From contig CAYNJT010000088.1 in assembly GCA_964397625.1 (NCBI GenBank), positions 1 to 10,448 of the forward strand: a stretch of 10,448 nt of DNA. The letters are read 5' to 3'. Positions within the stretch are counted from its first letter, which is position 1. Each line of letters opens with the position of its first letter. Shown piece by piece: positions 6,804-10,448 of the stretch. A program made the translations under genes and the position numbers. The notes below the pieces were generated by a model, which had not been told where the DNA came from, ran no database searches, and was given only the letters and a program-made list of their open reading frames with translations. Source of the stretch: Leptolinea sp964397625 (GTDB lineage: Bacteria; Chloroflexota; Anaerolineae; Anaerolineales; Anaerolineaceae).

Positions 6804-6809
6804 CTCCTA
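6804..6809 (-). promoter_or_regulatory. Ribosome-binding site of the isomerase gene overlapping the dppC stop
   Basis: The minus strand reads TAGGAG here; its first three bases are the stop codon of dppC (6807-6809). The isomerase ATG follows after 6 nt. Ribosomes ending dppC would sit on this site, so translation of the two is probably coupled. Confidence 0.7.
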
Positions 6810-7745
6810 TTGAACTGGTTTTCCGCGCAATCTTGGATCCAGCGCGTCTCGTAATCCATCACCCACAAGGTTGAAACTTAAAACTGTCAGCATGATGGCT
6901 ATTCCAGGGAAGAATACCAGATGTGGGGCATTAAAAACACTATTCTTCTCCTCTCCAAGCATTAAACCCCATTCCGGACGCGGAGGTTCTGCGCCCAAAC
7001 CAAGGAATGATAATGCGGCCGCATCCAAAATTGCTGTGGCTATTCCAAGAGTTCCCTGAACAATCAATGGGGTAATCGAATTTGGTAGAATGCGCATAAA
7101 TAGCAACCGGGCTGGCGAGGCACCCAAAGCACGCGATGCTGCCACATAATCCAATTCTTTGGTGGACAAGACGGAAGCCCTTACCAATCGCGCAAACCTT
7201 GGAATAGACACAATACCGATAGCCAATAAGGCATTTATCAGGCCGGTTCCAAGGACAGTAACAATAGCAATAGCTAATAGCAGGCTGGGAAATGCCATTA
7301 AGACATCCATCAACCTCATTAAAAGGTTGTCAAACCAACCTCCCACATATCCTGCTAACGCTCCTATCAGGCCGCCAATCAATATCGCGAAGCTGATAGT
7401 GATTATTCCAATCTGCAGGGATAAGCGTGATCCGTAGAGAACGCGGGAAAATAAATCTCGGCTATTGCCATCTATTCCCATGATGTGTTCTTTTTTATCC
7501 TCAGGGCAACCCAGAAGATGAACACATGGAGCGCTACGCCTTTTTTCAGTTTTAAGAATTTGCGTTGGTTCATAGGGTGCAATATAAGGCGCAAATATCG
7601 CGATGAGTGCCAAAAGACTCAAAATAGCCAATCCAACCTGAGCGGATCGATGTCTTAGAAAACGACGAAATGATTCCTTTGCCGGAGACTGGCGTTCATA
7701 CTGTCCATTGTTTATTGAATTCTGTTTTGCCATAGTCTCCGTCAC
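6807..7745 (-). CDS. dppC: Dipeptide/oligopeptide-type ABC transporter permease, DppC-like
   Basis: The product has 312 residues and is the second membrane subunit of a family 5 (peptide/nickel/opine) importer. An OppC-type N-terminal region (about 21-60, with the first helix VGLAILSLLALIAIF) is followed by an extracytoplasmic loop and the five-helix permease core. The EAA loop that contacts the ATPase is LDYVAASRALGASPARLL at 198-215, and the C-terminus is DGLRDALDPRLRG. The loop before the usual GTDxxGRD motif is long and has two cysteines, C74 and C80 (APCVHLLGC), with MGIDGNSRDLFSRV in place of GTDxxGRDxxSR. The GTG at 7743-7745 overlaps the dppB stop as GTGA. An ATG four codons later (7731-7733), with GGAG close upstream, is an alternative start. 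No ATPase gene is in the window. Confidence 0.93.
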   Translation of the reverse strand: MTETMAKQNSINNGQYERQSPAKESFRRFLRHRSAQVGLAILSLLALIAIFAPYIAPYEPTQILKTEKRRSAPCVHLLGCPEDKKEHIMGIDGNSRDLFSRVLYGSRLSLQIGIITISFAILIGGLIGALAGYVGGWFDNLLMRLMDVLMAFPSLLLAIAIVTVLGTGLINALLAIGIVSIPRFARLVRASVLSTKELDYVAASRALGASPARLLFMRILPNSITPLIVQGTLGIATAILDAAALSFLGLGAEPPRPEWGLMLGEEKNSVFNAPHLVFFPGIAIMLTVLSFNLVGDGLRDALDPRLRGKPVQ

Positions 7746-8818
7746 TCTATCCGGATACGAGGATCCAGGTATGCATAAGATATGTCAACAATAAGATTTA
7801 CCAGAACAAAAATAATCGCGATGACCAGTGTAAAGCCCTGTACCACCGGGTAATCACGCGCCAGAATGGCATTGACGAGAGCCGTTCCAACACCTGGTAA
7901 CGCGAATACGGTCTCCGTCAAGACTGCCCCTGATAACAGACTTCCTGTTTCGATTCCAATGATCGTCACGATCGGTATCATGGCATTGCGCATGGCATGT
8001 TTTGAGATCACAAGGCGTTCTATCAGTCCTTTCGCCCGCGCTGTTCGTACATAATCAAGTCCAAGCACTTCCAGTAGGCTGGATCGTGTCATTCGGGCAA
8101 TCACTGCCATTGGAATAGTTCCTACCGCGACTGCCGGAAGAATAAGATGCCAGAGGCCATCTTTAACAACCTTCCAATTGCCGGTAATGATGGCATTGGG
8201 GATGAGAGAATTTGAGATAAAGTCAATCACAAATTTTTGCAGGCCGGATGCATCTGTCATTCCCCAGTACTTTGTCAGACTCATGAGAGTCATTCCGGCA
8301 CTTAACCGCCCTGATGGTGGAATAAAAAATGGCGTTCCCTTCAACATTAACGCAAAAACATAAGCAAGCATTAAACCCAACCAGAAAACCGGCATGGAGA
8401 CACCGATGTTGGCTCCGATCATGGTCAGAGTATCAATAAAAGAATTTCTTTTAAGCGCGGAGATAACACCAAATAAAACACCAAAAACTGTGGAAAAAAT
8501 CATCGCACAGATTGTTAGCTCAATTGTCATGGGAAGACGTTCAGCAATGATATCTGCAACCGGGCGCGAAAACTTAATGGAATCACCCAGGTCACCCTGA
8601 ATCATATTTCCCAGATAACGCACAAATTGCACCCCTAAATTATCATTAAGTCCGTAGCGTTCCAGAAATCTATCACATTTTTCCTGGGTCGCCCGTTCTC
8701 CGAGCATAGTCACGCATGGATTGCCAGGAATTAGCCGGACAATACCAAAAGTGATAAGAACAATCCCTATCATTACCGGGATCAGTAAAATCAATCGTCG
8801 GGTTAGAAAGTGAAGCAT
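7742..8818 (-). CDS. dppB: Dipeptide/oligopeptide-type ABC transporter permease, DppB-like
   Basis: The product has 358 residues from the ATG at 8816-8818. The open frame extends to a TTG at 8849-8851, but MLHFLTRRLILLIPVM is the normal DppB/OppB N-terminus, and an AGGA lies about 11 nt before this ATG. The TTG start would also place the coding region inside the intercistronic hairpin. The order is helix 1, an extracytoplasmic loop with PGNPCVTMLGERAT and LERYGLN, RLPMTIEL, and the permease core with the EAA loop LDYVRTARAKGLIERLVI at 254-271 and the C-terminal YAYLDPRIR. Two cysteines, C35 and C48, lie in the loop after helix 1. A longer than usual segment at about 160-215, before the ITGNW..LILPA region, is another variation. 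It overlaps dppC by 4 nt and follows the binding-protein gene. Confidence 0.93.
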   Translation of the reverse strand: MLHFLTRRLILLIPVMIGIVLITFGIVRLIPGNPCVTMLGERATQEKCDRFLERYGLNDNLGVQFVRYLGNMIQGDLGDSIKFSRPVADIIAERLPMTIELTICAMIFSTVFGVLFGVISALKRNSFIDTLTMIGANIGVSMPVFWLGLMLAYVFALMLKGTPFFIPPSGRLSAGMTLMSLTKYWGMTDASGLQKFVIDFISNSLIPNAIITGNWKVVKDGLWHLILPAVAVGTIPMAVIARMTRSSLLEVLGLDYVRTARAKGLIERLVISKHAMRNAMIPIVTIIGIETGSLLSGAVLTETVFALPGVGTALVNAILARDYPVVQGFTLVIAIIFVLVNLIVDISYAYLDPRIRIE

Positions 8819-8850
8819 CTTGGGCTTTTTCCTGCCTGTTTTATAGTTCA

Positions 8851-8888
8851 ACCGGTCAGGAGAAGATCAACATCTACTCCTGACCGGT
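8851..8888 (-). promoter_or_regulatory. Strong intercistronic hairpin between the binding-protein gene and dppB
   Basis: ACCGGTCAGGAG (8851-8862) pairs perfectly with CTCCTGACCGGT (8877-8888). After one A-A mismatch four more pairs close a 4-nt loop (AGAT 8864-8867 with ATCT 8872-8875). No U-tract follows on the minus strand, which reads TGAACTATAAAAC. It is therefore more likely an mRNA-stabilising or partial-termination structure, of the kind that keeps the binding protein more abundant than the permeases, than a full terminator. It lies 49 bp after the binding-protein stop. Confidence 0.7.
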
Positions 8889-8936
8889 CAGTTGGCAGCT
8901 AATAATTACTTATTCTCTGCCTCATAATGCAATTTA

Positions 8937-10448
8937 TTACTTCTTGGGGGCATTTAAGAATGAGCCAAAGAAGGAACCAAAGTACTCAAATGTACCGGTG
9001 CGTCCCTTGTGATTTGGGCTGGCAGCATCCCACTGGGAGGCAAAGGAAGCCACAACATCGTTGGCATCCAGAGCGGCGCCATTATGGAACTTGACACCCT
9101 TGCGCAGATTGAATACATATTCAGTTGCGTCTTTATTTACAGTGAATTTCTCAGCCAGTGAGGGTTCAACTTCAACGCCGCCGACTTTAAAGGCCAATAG
9201 TGATTCGAACATGGCTTCGCATCCACGCAGGGTTTCACCGTCGGTCTCATCGGAGCACCATAGGGCGGCAGGTTCGCCATTCTGCATCCAGACCATTTGA
9301 TCCGCGCTATTGTCCATGATGTCAAACCGTTCGTTGGTCAATGGGCTGGCATGCGCGCCTTTGACATTGGCTTTGAATACAGTCGCGGAGCCACCGTGGG
9401 CAACCGGGATCATGGGTACGTGAACTTTTAGCAGTTCATTTACTTTGTCATAAAGCTTCTGGCGTTCTTTGACATCAGCCAATTGGCCTGCTTTTTTGAT
9501 GGGATCGACAATGTCAGGGAACAATTTACCGAATTGTTTGTTGTTCTCATTGGCGAAATGATAGTCAAAGAAATTCGTTGAATCCGGATAGTCAGCGCCC
9601 CATCCGAGCAGGTAGAAGGCTTCCTTACCAGCGGCTGTATCGTCAATAAAGGTGGCTGATTCCATTTCATTCAGTTTGACCTTGACACCGATTTCGGCCA
9701 ACTGACCCTGAAGTTCCTGGGCCACCTTGTCAGGCGAAGGCAGATATCCGCGAACGACATTGCGGAAGGACAGTTTAATTTCCTGATTGAAATCAAAACC
9801 GGCTTCGGTCAGCAGTTTTTTCGCGGCATCTTTATTATAGTCATACCACTTGATGTCCTTGCTGAAGCCAGGATTGAACAGGTCAGGAACGAAGTTCTGA
9901 GCAACTGTAGAGCCCTCAGGATAGTATTCATCCACGATGCGCTGGCGATCGATTGCCTGAGCAAACGCCTGACGAACTTTTTCATTATCGAATGGTTTCA
10001 GGTTTACATTGAAACCAATGTAGAAGATATTCAAAGGAGAACGATCATAAACAGCAAAATTCTTGTCTTCTTTTAATGTGACAATATCTTCTGGGGCGGG
10101 ATTGTCGATACCATCAACAGTTCCTGAGTTAAGTTCAAGGAAACGTTGAGCGGATTGATCAGACCAGCGGAAGACCAGGTTCTTCACTTTGGCTTTTTCA
10201 CCCCAGTAATCAGGATTGGCTTCGTAGATAATGCTGTCGCCCATTTTCCATTCAACCAATTTGTAGGGGCCGGTTCCATTTGGTTTTTCACCGAGAGCAA
10301 CAGAATCGCCCTTATTGGCATCCAGGTAATCCTTGTCCTGAATAGCGAAAACAGAGAAAGCTACCTTGGACGGGAAAGCAGGATCAGGATAGCACAGTGA
10401 GAATTTGACGGTATTCTCATCCACGGCTTCGATGGATTTGAACTCACC
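8937..10448 (-). CDS. Family 5 solute-binding protein of peptide-type ABC importer, with extra C-terminal lobe segment (5' end missing)
   Basis: The frame is open to the right edge, so the gene is 5'-partial; 503 residues are visible and the signal peptide is outside. The visible N-terminus GEFKSIEAVDENTVKFSL matches the family region about 150 residues into a normal protein. NGTGPYKLVEW, NPDYWGE, FDNEKVRQAFAQAIDR and VPMIPVAHGG follow in the usual order, ending with NVKGAHASPL, the normal C-terminal end. About 119 more residues follow (8940-9296). They contain EPSLAEKF, VFNLRKGVKFHNG (9078-9116), LDANDVVASF and FEYFG, which is the N-terminal lobe segment normally found near the start of these proteins. 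This tail also has two cysteines, C398 and C410 of the visible part. The protein delivers its ligand, probably peptides, to the DppB/DppC channel outside the membrane. It is either circularly permuted or carries a duplicated lobe segment. Confidence 0.93.
   Translation of the reverse strand, partial: GEFKSIEAVDENTVKFSLCYPDPAFPSKVAFSVFAIQDKDYLDANKGDSVALGEKPNGTGPYKLVEWKMGDSIIYEANPDYWGEKAKVKNLVFRWSDQSAQRFLELNSGTVDGIDNPAPEDIVTLKEDKNFAVYDRSPLNIFYIGFNVNLKPFDNEKVRQAFAQAIDRQRIVDEYYPEGSTVAQNFVPDLFNPGFSKDIKWYDYNKDAAKKLLTEAGFDFNQEIKLSFRNVVRGYLPSPDKVAQELQGQLAEIGVKVKLNEMESATFIDDTAAGKEAFYLLGWGADYPDSTNFFDYHFANENNKQFGKLFPDIVDPIKKAGQLADVKERQKLYDKVNELLKVHVPMIPVAHGGSATVFKANVKGAHASPLTNERFDIMDNSADQMVWMQNGEPAALWCSDETDGETLRGCEAMFESLLAFKVGGVEVEPSLAEKFTVNKDATEYVFNLRKGVKFHNGAALDANDVVASFASQWDAASPNHKGRTGTFEYFGSFFGSFLNAPKK

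Noticed and set aside
8819..8851. TTG start of DppB at 8851, giving 11 extra N-terminal residues
   Set aside because: The extra residues (NYKTGRKKPK) are not part of the usual DppB start, the TTG sits in the foot of the intercistronic hairpin, and an ATG at 8818 with an upstream AGGA gives the standard N-terminus.
1..10448. Search for CRISPR arrays, insertion sequences, tRNA genes, toxin-antitoxin pairs or phage genes
   Set aside because: By eye I found no regularly spaced repeats, transposase motifs, cloverleaf-like sequences or small paired genes; nearly all DNA is accounted for by the listed genes.

Overview
The window looks like a chromosomal segment of a moderate-GC bacterium, most likely a member of the Chloroflexota (Anaerolineae-like), recovered as a metagenomic or draft scaffold. 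This taxonomic guess is inference. It rests on the flavour of the proteins: family 5 solute-binding protein and DppB/DppC variants with cysteine-containing loops, a formylglycine-enzyme-like domain, and a SorC-type regulator beside a 2-oxo acid dehydrogenase. A run of exactly 100 N (2772-2871) marks a scaffold gap inside one gene. Apart from the partial gene at the left edge, every gene is on the minus strand, so the biological reading order runs from right to left.

Right part (10448 down to about 6227): an oligopeptide/dipeptide-type ABC importer operon. It encodes a family 5 solute-binding protein (5' end outside the window), permease DppB, permease DppC and a small cyclophilin peptidyl-prolyl isomerase. 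DppB and DppC overlap by 4 nt. The isomerase follows DppC by 9 nt and its ribosome-binding site includes the DppC stop codon. A strong hairpin without a U-tract lies between the binding-protein gene and dppB, and a rho-independent-type terminator follows the isomerase gene. No ATPase genes (dppD/dppF) are in the window. The most unusual point is that the binding protein carries, after its normal C-terminal lobe, a second copy of what is normally the N-terminal lobe segment of this family.

Middle part (about 6191 down to about 1869): a near-consensus sigma-70-type promoter, then a SorC/CggR-family sugar-binding regulator, then the E1 alpha, E1 beta and E2 genes of a thiamine-diphosphate-dependent 2-oxo acid dehydrogenase complex (pyruvate or acetoin dehydrogenase type). 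The genes are tightly packed (39 bp, 4-nt overlap, 3 bp), and a GC-rich hairpin lies downstream. The E2 gene is split by the assembly gap; the two halves are in different frames only because the N-run is a placeholder length. No E3 (dihydrolipoyl dehydrogenase) gene is present.

Left part (1844 down to 397): a two-gene unit of a MOSC-domain protein and an EamA/DMT-family 10-helix membrane transporter. It meets, tail to tail with no intervening base, the 3' end of a plus-strand gene for a formylglycine-generating-enzyme-like (sulfatase-modifying factor) domain that lacks the catalytic cysteines of true FGE.

Overall the content is mainly housekeeping and nutrient uptake: peptide or related solute import, decarboxylation of a 2-oxo acid to acyl-CoA under a sugar-phosphate-type regulator, and export or uptake by a DMT transporter. 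I see no CRISPR array, insertion sequence, tRNA or rRNA, and no clear new defence or mobile system.
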